From the NCBI GenBank assembly GCA_963529855.1, contig CAURZK010000002.1, positions 62,001 to 126,000 on the forward strand: a stretch of DNA of 64,000 nucleotides. The letters are read 5' to 3'. A program made the translations under genes and the position numbers. This document shows, piece by piece, positions 9,291 to 17,789 of the stretch; position 1 is the first letter of the stretch; every line of letters begins with the position of its first letter. The notes beneath the pieces were generated by a model, which ran no database searches, was not told the DNA's origin, and worked only from the letters and a program-made list of their open reading frames with translations. The stretch is from 34-65-8 sp963529855 (GTDB lineage Bacteria > Pseudomonadota > Alphaproteobacteria > Sphingomonadales > Sphingomonadaceae).

Positions 9291-10865
9291 ATGTTTCTTG
9301 ATCGGGTCAAACCGCTGGACGCCATTCTGGCGACGGCGCAGAAGAAGTCGCTGCACCGAACGCTCGGCGCGCTCCAGCTTACCCTGTTCGGTATCGGTTG
9401 CATTATCGGCACCGGCATTTTCGTGTTGACCTCGGCCGGTGCACAGAAAGCCGGTCCGGGCCTGATGCTGGCGTTCATCATCGCCGGCGCAGTCTGCATC
9501 GTCGCCGCGCTCTGTTATGCAGAAATCGCCGCAATGATCCCGGTCGCGGGTTCGGCATATACCTACAGCTATGCCACCATGGGTGAATTCCTGGCCTGGA
9601 CGGTTGGCTGGGCGCTGGTGCTTGAATACGCCATTGCCGCATCGGCCGTATCGGTCGGGTGGTCTGGCTATTTCACCGGCACTATTCTCAACGAATTCTT
9701 CGGCCTCCAATTGCCCGCCTGGCTCAGCGCCGGGCCGTTGGCTTTGGGCGGCGCAGAGGGCGGCTTCATCAATCTGCCGGCCATGATCATTGCGCTGCTG
9801 GTGACGTGGCTGCTGATGATCGGCACGACAGAAAGTGCGCGCGTCAACGCCGTGCTGGTCGCGATCAAGATCACTGCACTCCTGGCGTTTATCGGGTTGA
9901 CCCTGACCAGCGCTTACTTCGACCCGGACAAGTTCAACCCGTTCCTGCCCGCCGGTATTTTCGGGGGCTTTGGTTCAGGCGTCGGCGCAGTTGGCGCAGC
10001 GGCGACCATCTTCTTCGCCTACGTCGGCTTCGATGCGGTCTCGACCGCTGCTGAAGAAACCAAGAACCCGCAGCGTAACGTGCCGATCGGTCTCGTCGGC
10101 TCGCTGCTGATCTGTACCGTGTTCTATATTCTGGTCGCTGCAGGCGCGGTGGGCACGATCGGTGGCCAGCCCATCATGGGCCCCAACGGCATTCCGTTCC
10201 CCGCCGGATCTGAAGAACTGGCTCGTCAGTGCGCTTTGCCTGCCTATTCCGATGCACTCGTCTGTTCGAACGAAGCGCTGGCCCATGTGCTGCGTCAGAT
10301 CGGGTTCTCGGGCGTGGGCAACGCGCTGGGCATCGCCGCATTCCTGGCGCTGCCTTCGGTGATCCTGATCCTGCTGTTTGGCCAAACGCGCATCTTCTTC
10401 GTGATGGCGCGCGATGGCCTGCTGCCGGAAAAGCTGGCTGAAGTTCATCCCCGCTGGAAGACCCCCTACATCGTCACTGGGCTGACCGGGCTCGTCGTGG
10501 CAGTTGCTGCGGCCTTCCTGCCGGTCGGACAGCTGGCTGATATCGCCAACGCCGGTACGCTTTACGCGTTCTTCATGGTGGCGGTTGCGGTCATGCTGCT
10601 GCGCAAGCAGGCTCCGGATCGCGAACGGCCGTTCCGGGTCCCGGCGGTGTACGTGATTGCGCCGCTGACGATCGCAGGTTGCCTGTTCCTGTTCCTGAAC
10701 CTGCCGCTTGACGCGATGCTCGTCCTGCCGATCTGGACCGGCATCGGCTTCCTGATCTACTTCGGCTACAGCCGCAGCCGCAGCCATCTGGGCCGCGGGA
10801 TCGTGGAAGTGGTCGATGACATCGGGGGCCAGGAAACCATGCTGCCGATCGATCCCAAGAACTGA
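9291..10865 (+). CDS. APC-family amino acid permease (cationic amino acid transporter type)
   Basis: Inner-membrane amino acid transporter of 524 aa with 12 or more hydrophobic helices. The first helix carries the APC signature GIGCIIGTGIFVLTSAG, and the third region has EIAAMIPVAGSAYTY, both typical of the cationic amino acid transporter/YhdG branch of the amino acid-polyamine-organocation superfamily. The substrate is not certain from sequence. The ATG at 9291 follows a GGGAGG ribosome-binding site. A strong hairpin terminator sits 17 bp after the stop. The gene is divergent from panB. Confidence 0.9.
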   Translation: MFLDRVKPLDAILATAQKKSLHRTLGALQLTLFGIGCIIGTGIFVLTSAGAQKAGPGLMLAFIIAGAVCIVAALCYAEIAAMIPVAGSAYTYSYATMGEFLAWTVGWALVLEYAIAASAVSVGWSGYFTGTILNEFFGLQLPAWLSAGPLALGGAEGGFINLPAMIIALLVTWLLMIGTTESARVNAVLVAIKITALLAFIGLTLTSAYFDPDKFNPFLPAGIFGGFGSGVGAVGAAATIFFAYVGFDAVSTAAEETKNPQRNVPIGLVGSLLICTVFYILVAAGAVGTIGGQPIMGPNGIPFPAGSEELARQCALPAYSDALVCSNEALAHVLRQIGFSGVGNALGIAAFLALPSVILILLFGQTRIFFVMARDGLLPEKLAEVHPRWKTPYIVTGLTGLVVAVAAAFLPVGQLADIANAGTLYAFFMVAVAVMLLRKQAPDRERPFRVPAVYVIAPLTIAGCLFLFLNLPLDAMLVLPIWTGIGFLIYFGYSRSRSHLGRGIVEVVDDIGGQETMLPIDPKN

Positions 10866-10882
10866 TCGACGCAGCGTAAGAG

Positions 10883-10917
10883 AAAGGGCCGCTCCCCACA
10901 GGGGGGGGCGGCCCTTT
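10883..10917 (+). terminator. Rho-independent terminator after the amino-acid permease gene
   Basis: Inverted repeat AAAGGGCCGC (10883-10892) with GCGGCCCTTT (10908-10917). An inner TCCCC/GGGGG pairing extends the stem almost to a short loop, and the structure ends in a T run. It may also serve the convergent PNPOx-like gene on the other strand, because the stem begins with AAA. Confidence 0.8.
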
Positions 10918-10946
10918 GTCGTTAGGCGATAGTTCGACAAGCTGGT

Positions 10947-11432
10947 CTAGAGCGAAGTTTCCTTAACGTGCCGCTCTTCGGCGTCGTCGTGCACGTTCAT
11001 GCCCAACGCCATCTTGGCGACGTTGAGTAAACCCATATCGCCGTCCCAGATTTCGGCACTGCCAAGATCCATGCGCAGGAACAGGATGTCGGGATCGTCC
11101 TTCCCGCCGTCATACCAGGCGGCGACAAAGTTATTCCAGAATTGGTCAAACCGTTCGCGGCTGGTTTCGACGGTCAAAGTGCCGTCGAAGCGAGCAAACA
11201 GGTCATGGCCCTTGCTCTCGAACGTCGCGGTGGCCGGGCCGAGCGCAGCAAACGTGCTCTTCTTCTGGGTGAAGAACCAGATCGCGCTGTTCGCATCCTT
11301 GTCGAGCTGCGGGCTCATCGGGACGGCGGTGTCGCTGCGGTTATCAAGTTGGAGAAACAAAAACGGCGAGGCGTCGAGTGCCTTCCAGAATTTCTGCTTC
11401 AGCTCTTCGGGATTGCCTTTGTTGTGCTTCAT
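10947..11432 (-). CDS. Pyridoxamine 5'-phosphate oxidase-like (general stress protein 26 type) flavin-binding protein
   Basis: A 161-aa cytosolic protein with the split beta-barrel of the PNPOx-like family, close to general stress protein 26 (PF16242 type). Typical pieces are FLFLQLDN, PMSPQLDKDANSAIWFF and FTQKKSTFAAL early on, and FWNNFVAAWYDGGKDDPDILFLRM late in the protein. Relatives bind FMN, FAD or related cofactors; the substrate here is unknown. The start was set at ATG 11432, which removes an unsupported 11-residue extension. Its 3' end faces the permease terminator. Confidence 0.85.
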   Translation of the reverse strand: MKHNKGNPEELKQKFWKALDASPFLFLQLDNRSDTAVPMSPQLDKDANSAIWFFTQKKSTFAALGPATATFESKGHDLFARFDGTLTVETSRERFDQFWNNFVAAWYDGGKDDPDILFLRMDLGSAEIWDGDMGLLNVAKMALGMNVHDDAEERHVKETSL

Positions 11433-11493
11433 GAATTCGCTCCGCTCAATAGGGGGTGTCCCCAAAACGGAACCAGCGCAAAGGCGTTCCGCG

Positions 11494-11808
11494 CTAGCTT
11501 CCCGCGAGCGGAGATCCGAACAGGCCGACCGCTAGTTCGATCCACACCACCGAGACAGCCGTGAGCAGGACGCCAATGAGCAAGGTCGCGGTTCGCCTTG
11601 ACCGGACTTTGCGCAGGATGACATCGGCCATAAGGGTCACGGACCCGAGCAATAGTGCTGCCACAATGAAATCGGCCGCGGTCCAGGCGACGGATGAGGT
11701 GAGGAGCATGGCCAGCGCCGGCAGTGCCAGCAAGATCATGGGCGCGGACCAAAGCGCTAGTCGCCACCAGGGCCAAGCGCGTTCCGAATGATACGTCTTT
11801 GAAAACAC
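11494..11808 (-). CDS. Small membrane protein of unknown function
   Basis: A 104-aa protein with three likely transmembrane helices (about residues 18-37, 43-63 and 74-97) and a basic RKVRSRR segment between the second and third. I recognise no named family. It lies downstream of the alpha/beta hydrolase on the same strand with a 54-bp gap, so the two may be co-transcribed. Confidence 0.65.
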   Translation of the reverse strand: MFSKTYHSERAWPWWRLALWSAPMILLALPALAMLLTSSVAWTAADFIVAALLLGSVTLMADVILRKVRSRRTATLLIGVLLTAVSVVWIELAVGLFGSPLAGS

Positions 11809-11862
11809 GGCATGCCTCCCGCCCCGATTATCCCTGAAAAGGGGGCAAGAGGCAATCAGGCG

Positions 11863-12798
11863 TTACAGCGTCGCCGGAGAGGTGGCCAGGCTGGCGGCTG
11901 TCATGTCGTCGAGTATCGCCTGTCGCTGATTGCGCGGCGCGGTGTCGAGCGCCGCAACGTCGCTGCGTGCGAGGCCGCCATTGAGAAACGCGACGATATC
12001 GTCGGCCAGACGCTCGGTCTGGGTTGCGAACAGTCCATGGGGCTCGCCATCATATTCGATGATCTGGGCGTTCGGAACGCTGAGCGCGACCTTTCGTCCG
12101 GTTGCGTCAATCGGGACGGTGCGGTCTGACGTGCCGTGGATCACCAAAGTCGGCACGATCAGGCTGGCCAGATCAGGCCGAAAGTCCGTGGTAGCAAAGG
12201 CCCGCGCGGATTGCAGCGCGGCATATTGGGATGCCTGCATCGCGGTGTTCCACGCCCATTGCTTTTCCTCATCGCTGACTCGCTGCGTTACCCAGCCGTC
12301 CCCATAAAAGTCCTGGAAAAAGCCGGTGAAGAACTTGCGAAAATTGGCTCGCATTCCGTCGGCCATGTCATCGAACGTCGATTGAGGGACGCCTTCAGGG
12401 TTGTCATCGGTGCGCAGCATATACGGTACAATCGAACTGACGAGCACGGCCTTCGATACACCCACGCCGCCATGGCGGCTCATGTACCGAGCTATCTCGC
12501 CGCCGCCCATGGAGAAACCAACCAGCGCAACATCGCTTTGCGCACCCGTCGCCTGCATCACGTCGGCCAGGTCGTCGGCGAAGCTGTCGTAATCATATCC
12601 GGTCGCGGCATGGTCCGAACGGCCGAACCCGCGCCGATCATATGCGATGGCGCGATAGCCGCTGTCGGCCAGTTCCATCATGATCGGGTCCCAACTGTCC
12701 GATGACAGTGGCCAGCCGTGAATCAGGATCACCGGCGGGCCTTCACCAAGTTCCTTCCAGAAGAGACGGCAACCGTCTCGTGTTTCCAGGAATGCCAT
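11863..12798 (-). CDS. Alpha/beta hydrolase (non-heme chloroperoxidase/esterase type)
   Basis: Soluble alpha/beta-fold hydrolase of 311 aa. It shows the oxyanion sequence LIHGWPLSSDSW, the nucleophile elbow GFSMGGGE with catalytic Ser, LVIHGTSDRTVP carrying the acid residue, and GEPHGLF carrying the catalytic His. The closest family members are cofactor-free haloperoxidases and arylesterases; the natural substrate is unknown. A C-terminal tail of about 40 residues extends beyond the usual fold. A GTTAG-N8-CTAAC inverted repeat lies just upstream of the start codon. The gene is divergent from the LexA-box repair cassette. Confidence 0.9.
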   Translation of the reverse strand: MAFLETRDGCRLFWKELGEGPPVILIHGWPLSSDSWDPIMMELADSGYRAIAYDRRGFGRSDHAATGYDYDSFADDLADVMQATGAQSDVALVGFSMGGGEIARYMSRHGGVGVSKAVLVSSIVPYMLRTDDNPEGVPQSTFDDMADGMRANFRKFFTGFFQDFYGDGWVTQRVSDEEKQWAWNTAMQASQYAALQSARAFATTDFRPDLASLIVPTLVIHGTSDRTVPIDATGRKVALSVPNAQIIEYDGEPHGLFATQTERLADDIVAFLNGGLARSDVAALDTAPRNQRQAILDDMTAASLATSPATL

Positions 12799-12816
12799 CG
12801 TGCGAACCCTTTCTCA

Positions 12817-12834
12817 GTTAGATCACTGACTAAC
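12817..12834. promoter_or_regulatory. Operator-like inverted repeat between the hydrolase and radical SAM genes
   Basis: GTTAG and CTAAC arms separated by 8 bp, 19 bp upstream of the hydrolase start codon. The pattern resembles a TetR-type operator, but no regulator gene is adjacent. Read as a possible control site for the hydrolase. Confidence 0.3.
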
Positions 12835-12919
12835 AGAGGGGAAAAGGCTTTCGTTCCCGGGTCTTGTGCCGGACGGCTTTCAAAGGCGCGAAAGAAAGTG
12901 GTGGCGATATCTGTAGGGA

Positions 12920-12934
12920 GAACATATAACGAAC
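12920..12934 (+). promoter_or_regulatory. LexA (SOS) box upstream of the radical SAM/UdgX genes
   Basis: GAACATATAACGAAC, an exact match to the alphaproteobacterial LexA site GTTC-N7-GTTC read on the opposite strand. It overlaps a possible -10 element TATAAC at 12925-12930, placing the predicted transcription start at about the ATG at 12937, so bound LexA would block transcription and the mRNA may be leaderless. The match is direct; LexA control is inferred. Confidence 0.75.
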
Positions 12935-12936
12935 GT

Positions 12937-14181
12937 ATGCGCGAAATCACGACAATGGAGAAACTCGAAATCCTCGCTGACGCGGCCAAGTACGATGCCT
13001 CGTGTGCATCTTCGGGCACCGCGCGAAAGAACTCGATCGGCGGCAAGGGCATTGGCTCGACCGAAGGGATGGGAATTTGCCATGCCTATGCGCCGGACGG
13101 CCGGTGTATTTCGCTGTTGAAAATACTGCTGACCAATCACTGCGTGTTCGATTGCCATTACTGCGTGAACCGCAAGAGCTCGAATGTGCGCCGGGCCAAA
13201 TTCACCCCGCAGGAAGTGGTCGATCTGACCCTGGCATTTTATCGTCGTAATTATATCGAAGGGCTGTTCCTTTCATCGGGGATCGTGAAAAGCTCCAGTC
13301 ATACGATGGAGCAGCTGGTCGAGGTTGCCCGCATTCTTCGGGAAGAGCACGATTTTCGCGGTTACATCCATCTGAAATCCATACCGGAAGCCGACCCCGC
13401 GCTGGTGCATCAGGCGGGGCTGTACGCGGATCGTGTTTCCATCAATGTCGAACTGCCGACTGACGCTGGTCTGACCCGGCTCGCGCCAGACAAGGACGCG
13501 CGCCAAATCGAAGGCGCCATGGGCAAGCTGAAGACCGACATCGTCGAGGCAAAAGACGCGCGGCGGCGGTTCCGCCATGCGCCTCGCTTCGCGCCGGCGG
13601 GGCAGTCCACGCAGATGATCGTCGGCGCTGATGCCGCCACGGATGCGGATATCGTGGGCAAGGCAAGTCGCCTCTATGACAATTTCCGGCTGCGGCGCGT
13701 CTATTATTCGGCTTTCAGCCCAATCCCGGACGCAAGCGCGGTCCTTCCGCTCAAACGGCCGCCCCTGATCCGGGAACACCGTTTGTACCAGTCGGACTGG
13801 CTGATGCGGTTCTATGGTTATAAGCCGGGCGAAGTGATGCAAGCGACGGAAGCGGATGGGAATTTACCGCTCGATATTGATCCAAAGCTGGCCTGGGCGC
13901 TCAAATTTCGCGAAACATTTCCCGTTGATGTCAATCGGGCTCCGAAGGAGATGTTGCTGCGCATCCCGGGCCTCGGGGTGAAAGCCGTTCAGCGAATTCT
14001 TGCCAGTCGCCGGCACCGAACGTTGCGGCTCGACGATGTTGCCAAACTGACGGTTTCAATCGCGAAAGTTCGACCCTTCATCTGCACGATCGATTGGCGC
14101 CCGGTAACGTTGACTGACCGGGCCGACTTGCGAGCCATGCTCGCTCCGAAGCGTGAACAGCTGGAATTGTTTGCGGCGTGA
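12937..14181 (+). CDS. Putative DNA modification/repair radical SAM protein (UDG-linked family)
   Basis: Radical S-adenosylmethionine protein of 414 aa, of the family found beside uracil-DNA glycosylase-like genes (TIGR03916 type). The opening EKLEILADAAKYDASCASSG is characteristic of the family. The 4Fe-4S motif CX3CX2C is Cys69, Cys73 and Cys76 (CVFDCHYC). The C-terminus holds a helix-hairpin-helix DNA-binding segment (LLRIPGLGVKAVQRILASR). The start at ATG 12937 fits the family's N-terminal length; ATG 12955 is the alternative. The stop overlaps the UdgX start. The reaction is unknown; context points to DNA repair under SOS control. Confidence 0.9.
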   Translation: MREITTMEKLEILADAAKYDASCASSGTARKNSIGGKGIGSTEGMGICHAYAPDGRCISLLKILLTNHCVFDCHYCVNRKSSNVRRAKFTPQEVVDLTLAFYRRNYIEGLFLSSGIVKSSSHTMEQLVEVARILREEHDFRGYIHLKSIPEADPALVHQAGLYADRVSINVELPTDAGLTRLAPDKDARQIEGAMGKLKTDIVEAKDARRRFRHAPRFAPAGQSTQMIVGADAATDADIVGKASRLYDNFRLRRVYYSAFSPIPDASAVLPLKRPPLIREHRLYQSDWLMRFYGYKPGEVMQATEADGNLPLDIDPKLAWALKFRETFPVDVNRAPKEMLLRIPGLGVKAVQRILASRRHRTLRLDDVAKLTVSIAKVRPFICTIDWRPVTLTDRADLRAMLAPKREQLELFAA

Positions 14182-15608
14182 TCGAGAAGGCCGCCGCCGC
14201 GCCCCGTTACGTGGTAACCTTGCCCGAGCCAGATGATTTCGAATTCTGGCGGGAAAAGGCCCGCGCGCTGGTCCAGAACGGAGTGTCGCCGGATCGGGTT
14301 GCTTGGGTCGATCCGGGCGGTTCCGGCGATCTGTTCGCAGCAGGTGGCGAAGTCCCGTCGCCCCCTGTGGCCGCCCCGCCAGTCCGCGCGAACCGGCAGT
14401 TCGTGGCGCTGGCCAAGAATGCGATCTTGCACACCGACCCGGGGCGGTTTGCACTGCTATATGGGCTGCTGTGGCGCATGCAGTCCAATCCGCGATTGCT
14501 GGAGGACAAGGCCGATCCCGACGTTCGAAGGATCGAAGATCTCGCCAAAGCCGTGCGCAGGGACAGCCATAAGATGCACGCCTTCGTTCGATTTCGCCTC
14601 GTCGAAGGCGCGGACAGCGAAGTCGACGACCATTACGTAGCCTGGTTCGAACCTGATCATCACGTCGTGCGCGCGAATGCGGGTTTCTTCATGCGCCGGT
14701 TCGCCAACATGAAGTGGTCGATCCTTACACCGCGAGGTTCGCTTCATTGGGATGGCGAGACGATGCGCGAAGGGCCGCCCGCCCAACGTGCCGACGCCCC
14801 CACGGGTGACCCAACCGAGGATTTGTGGCGCAAGTACTATGCATCGATATTCAATCCCGCGCGCTTGAAGGTCGGGGCCATGCTCAAGGAAATGCCCCGC
14901 AAGTACTGGAAGAACCTGCCGGAGGCCTCGCTTATTCCGGAATTAGTGGCGGGGGCGCAGCAGCGGGAAACGGAGATGGTGGTGGCCGGAGCGTTGGAAT
15001 TCGACGAGCGACCGGCAAGTCTCGGTGCGATCGACCAAGCAATTCATCAATGCCGCAAATGTCCCATCGGTCATCTCGACAATAAGGCGGTGATGGGCGA
15101 GGGGCCGCAAAATGCGGCATTGATGATCGTGGGAGAGCAGCCGGGCGATCAGGAAGATCTTGCTGGGCGTCCTTTCGTGGGCCCCGCTGGCCAGCTTCTC
15201 GACCGGCACCTTGAACGCGCAGGGATCGATCGCGCGGCTGCATACGTCACCAATGCGGTCAAGCATTTCAAGTTCGTCCCCCGGGGCAAGCGCCGTCTCC
15301 ACCAGTCACCCACGGCCAAGGAAATCGATATTTGCCGGTGGTGGGTCGAAAGCGAGCGAGCGATCGTGCAGCCCGCGCTCATCCTTGCAATGGGCGCCAG
15401 TGCCGCGCGCGCGATGCTGGGCCGAACGGTTAGCATCACGCGCGAACGGGGGCGGCCGATACCTCTCGACGATGGCAGCGAACTGTGGGTTACAGCCCAT
15501 CCATCGTACCTCCTGCGGCTCGATGGTCTGGCCCAAGAGGAACAGGGTCGCCTGTTCGATGCCGATCTGGCTGCCGTACGCCAGCGGATGGAGGAACTAG
15601 CCGGGTGA
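14178..15608 (+). CDS. DUF4130-UdgX fusion, uracil-DNA glycosylase superfamily
   Basis: Two-domain protein of 476 aa. About residues 1-250 match the DUF4130/TIGR03915 DNA-metabolism domain (HKMHAFVRFR, WFEPDHHVVRANAGFF). About 280-476 form a UdgX-type glycosylase with motif GEQPGDQED at 319-327, likely Fe-S cysteines starting at HQCRKCPIG, and the KRRLHQSP loop in which His375 aligns with the histidine that covalently links mycobacterial UdgX to uracil-containing DNA. The second motif is TAHPSYLLR. It overlaps the radical SAM gene by 4 nt and the extensin-like gene by 4 nt (GTGA). Covalent uracil capture is inferred from the loop. Confidence 0.92.
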   Translation: MIEKAAAAPRYVVTLPEPDDFEFWREKARALVQNGVSPDRVAWVDPGGSGDLFAAGGEVPSPPVAAPPVRANRQFVALAKNAILHTDPGRFALLYGLLWRMQSNPRLLEDKADPDVRRIEDLAKAVRRDSHKMHAFVRFRLVEGADSEVDDHYVAWFEPDHHVVRANAGFFMRRFANMKWSILTPRGSLHWDGETMREGPPAQRADAPTGDPTEDLWRKYYASIFNPARLKVGAMLKEMPRKYWKNLPEASLIPELVAGAQQRETEMVVAGALEFDERPASLGAIDQAIHQCRKCPIGHLDNKAVMGEGPQNAALMIVGEQPGDQEDLAGRPFVGPAGQLLDRHLERAGIDRAAAYVTNAVKHFKFVPRGKRRLHQSPTAKEIDICRWWVESERAIVQPALILAMGASAARAMLGRTVSITRERGRPIPLDDGSELWVTAHPSYLLRLDGLAQEEQGRLFDADLAAVRQRMEELAG

Positions 15609-16342
15609 ACAAGGATTCTCCGGCCAGGATATCGCGTCGCATTGGCCGTTTTCGAGGAGACCGGATTGCCCTGGTCGGGCTGGTGCTGGCGGCATTGATT
15701 GTCGCCGCGCGGGCGTGGCTGGCGGACCACCCGCAGCACAATCCCTGGGCGCCGCTCGATCTCAATGACCCACCGGGTTGGGCGACGCGCACGAAGCTCA
15801 TCGCCCTGAAGGATGATCCCGACGAATGCCGCGCGGTGTTGCAACGCAGCGGCGTGGCATTCGACGCGCTCGAGCCGGCAGGGGAGGGTGCATGTCTGCG
15901 TACGGACCGGACCGTGATGAGCGAGCTTCCGTTGTCGCCCGCGCCGCCACCCGCTACCTGTGCGGTGGGCGTCGGGATGGAATTATGGCTGCGCGACGTT
16001 GTCCAGCCTGCAGCACGCGCCGCGTTCGACAGTGGCGTATCCCGGGTTGAGCATTTTGGTACCTTCAGTTGCCGCAGGCTCTACGGCCGGGTCGAGGGCC
16101 GCTGGAGCGAGCACGCGACCGGCAATGCAATCGATATCGCGGCGTTCGTAATGGACGACGGCACCCGGGTCAGCGTCCTTGCTGATTGGAACGGCGAAGC
16201 GGATAAGGCCGCGTTCCTGCGCACCGTTCGTGATGGGGCCTGTCCGCTATTTGCGACTGTTCTGTCGCCCGATTACAACGAGGCGCATCGCGATCATTTT
16301 CACTTCGACCAGGCTGGTCGTTATTCGGGCGTTTGCCGCTAG
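15605..16342 (+). CDS. Extensin-like family protein, possible M15-like zinc peptidase
   Basis: A 245-aa protein with an N-terminal signal anchor (about residues 18-37) and a C-terminal extensin-like domain (PF06904). Motifs include CAVGVGMELWLRDVVQPAA, SEHATGNAIDI and HRDHFHFD. The SxHxxGxAxD plus HFH pattern is the metal site of LAS/M15 peptidases, so it may cleave peptidoglycan in the periplasm; catalysis is not proven for the family. The start is GTG at 15605, overlapping the UdgX stop, which implies translational coupling to the repair gene upstream. The 3' end is convergent with phoB, 9 bp apart. Confidence 0.82.
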   Translation: MNKDSPARISRRIGRFRGDRIALVGLVLAALIVAARAWLADHPQHNPWAPLDLNDPPGWATRTKLIALKDDPDECRAVLQRSGVAFDALEPAGEGACLRTDRTVMSELPLSPAPPPATCAVGVGMELWLRDVVQPAARAAFDSGVSRVEHFGTFSCRRLYGRVEGRWSEHATGNAIDIAAFVMDDGTRVSVLADWNGEADKAAFLRTVRDGACPLFATVLSPDYNEAHRDHFHFDQAGRYSGVCR

Positions 16343-16351
16343 GTTTGGTTG

Positions 16352-17041
16352 CTAGACCGGTTCGATTGCGTAACCGGCGCTGCGCACGGTTCGGACCGGA
16401 TCCTTCGCCCCGTCGATTTCGATTGCCTTGCGCAGTCGCCGGATATGGACATCCACGGTACGCAATTCGATATCGCTGCCCGTGCCCCAGACCCCGTCGA
16501 GGAGCTGATTCCGACTGAAAACCCGACCCGGGCTTTCCATCAGGAATTTGAGCAGTCGGTACTCAGTCGGGCCCAGTTGGAGCTGGCGTCCTCGCCGCTC
16601 TACCCGGTGCGCCACTGGATCCAGCGTCAGATCGCCGACCGAGATCGACTGGCCGGCGAGGGCCGGACGGATTCGCCGCATCACCGCCGAAACGCGCGCC
16701 AACAGTTCGCGAGGGCTGAACGGCTTGGTAACATAGTCGTCGGCGCCAGTTTCCAGGCCCCGGATACGATCGTCCTCCGCTTCGCGCGCGGTCAACATGA
16801 TGATCGGAACATGCGCCGTCGCCTTGTCGCGGCGTAGCCGGCGGCAAACTTCGATGCCGCTTGTTCCTTCGACCATCCAGTCCAGGATAATCAGATCAGG
16901 CGTCTCCTCCGCAGCGAGGATCAATGCCTCATCACCGTCGGTGGTCGATCGGACCTCGTATCCTTCGGCCTCGAACCGGAATTCGAGGAGTTCGGCGAGC
17001 GAGGCGTCATCCTCGACCAGGAGCAGCTTGGCGGCGGTCAT
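16352..17041 (-). CDS. phoB: Phosphate regulon response regulator PhoB
   Basis: OmpR-family response regulator of 229 aa. The receiver domain has the acidic pair VEDD, phosphoacceptor Asp in LIILDWMVEG, the switch Thr in MLTAREAE and Lys in VTKPFSP. The C-terminal winged helix reads LGPTEYRLLKFLMESPGRVFSRNQLLDGVWG and TVDVHIRRLRKAI. It should activate phosphate-starvation genes when phosphorylated by PhoR. It is the last gene of the phoR-pst cluster, 62 bp after phoU. Confidence 0.96.
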   Translation of the reverse strand: MTAAKLLLVEDDASLAELLEFRFEAEGYEVRSTTDGDEALILAAEETPDLIILDWMVEGTSGIEVCRRLRRDKATAHVPIIMLTAREAEDDRIRGLETGADDYVTKPFSPRELLARVSAVMRRIRPALAGQSISVGDLTLDPVAHRVERRGRQLQLGPTEYRLLKFLMESPGRVFSRNQLLDGVWGTGSDIELRTVDVHIRRLRKAIEIDGAKDPVRTVRSAGYAIEPV

Positions 17042-17103
17042 CGCCAGTGCTTAGACCGCGCGATTATTACAGCTTCACGACAACGCTGTGTCACAGATGC
17101 GGA

Positions 17104-17775
17104 TCATTCGTGATCGTCGTCGACCGGATAGTTGCCGGTGGCGGCGAAGTGGACCATTTCGGCCACGTTGGTCGCGTGATCGCCGATCCGTTCGATATTG
17201 CGCGCGACGAACAGCAGCTGGGCTCCCGCCGAAATGTTCGCTGGGTTTTCAACCATGTGGGTCACGACATTGCGGAAGATCGAGTTGTAGAACGCGTCGA
17301 CCTTCTCATCGGTGCGGATCACCTCGCGCGCCAATGCAGCATCGCGAGCGGCATAGGCAGTCAGTACGTCGTGAACCATTTCGCCCGCTACGTCGGCCAT
17401 GGCGGGGAGCAGGGTGAGCGGTTCGAACTGCTTGCGCTCGCCGATCTTGCGGCTCGCCTTGGCAATATTCTTTGAATAGTCGCCGATCCGCTCAACCACG
17501 CCGGCGATCTTGAGTGCGGCAATGACTTCGCGCAGGTCGTCGGCCATCGGCGCTCGCAGGGCGATTACGCGAACCGCCAGCTTGTCCACTTCCGATTCGA
17601 GCGCGTCGATCTTCTTGTCGCCCTTGACGACCTTGTCCGCGAGTTCGTCGTCGCCCTTGACCAGTGCATCCATCGCTTCCTGCAGCGCGACTTCGGCAAG
17701 GCCGCCCATCTCTGCGATCAGGCCGCGCAGCCGGGTAATGTCCTCGTCGAATGCCTTGACGGTATGCTCAGCCAT
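17104..17775 (-). CDS. phoU: Phosphate transport system regulatory protein PhoU
   Basis: Helical cytoplasmic protein of 223 aa that links the Pst transporter to PhoR and keeps the regulon off when phosphate is plentiful. It has the two three-helix PhoU repeats with their metal-binding acidic motifs (GDDELADKVVKGDKKIDALE and RIGDYSKNIA in the first; RTDEKVDAFYNSIF and RNIERIGDHATNVAE in the second). It follows pstB by 14 bp, the usual order. Confidence 0.96.
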   Translation of the reverse strand: MAEHTVKAFDEDITRLRGLIAEMGGLAEVALQEAMDALVKGDDELADKVVKGDKKIDALESEVDKLAVRVIALRAPMADDLREVIAALKIAGVVERIGDYSKNIAKASRKIGERKQFEPLTLLPAMADVAGEMVHDVLTAYAARDAALAREVIRTDEKVDAFYNSIFRNVVTHMVENPANISAGAQLLFVARNIERIGDHATNVAEMVHFAATGNYPVDDDHE

Positions 17776-17789
17776 CTAATCTTCCTGCC

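Noticed and set aside
12853..12867. Second GTTC-type site (GTTC-N7-TTGT) upstream of the radical SAM gene
   Set aside because: The second half does not match GTTC; only the 12920 site is a full LexA box.
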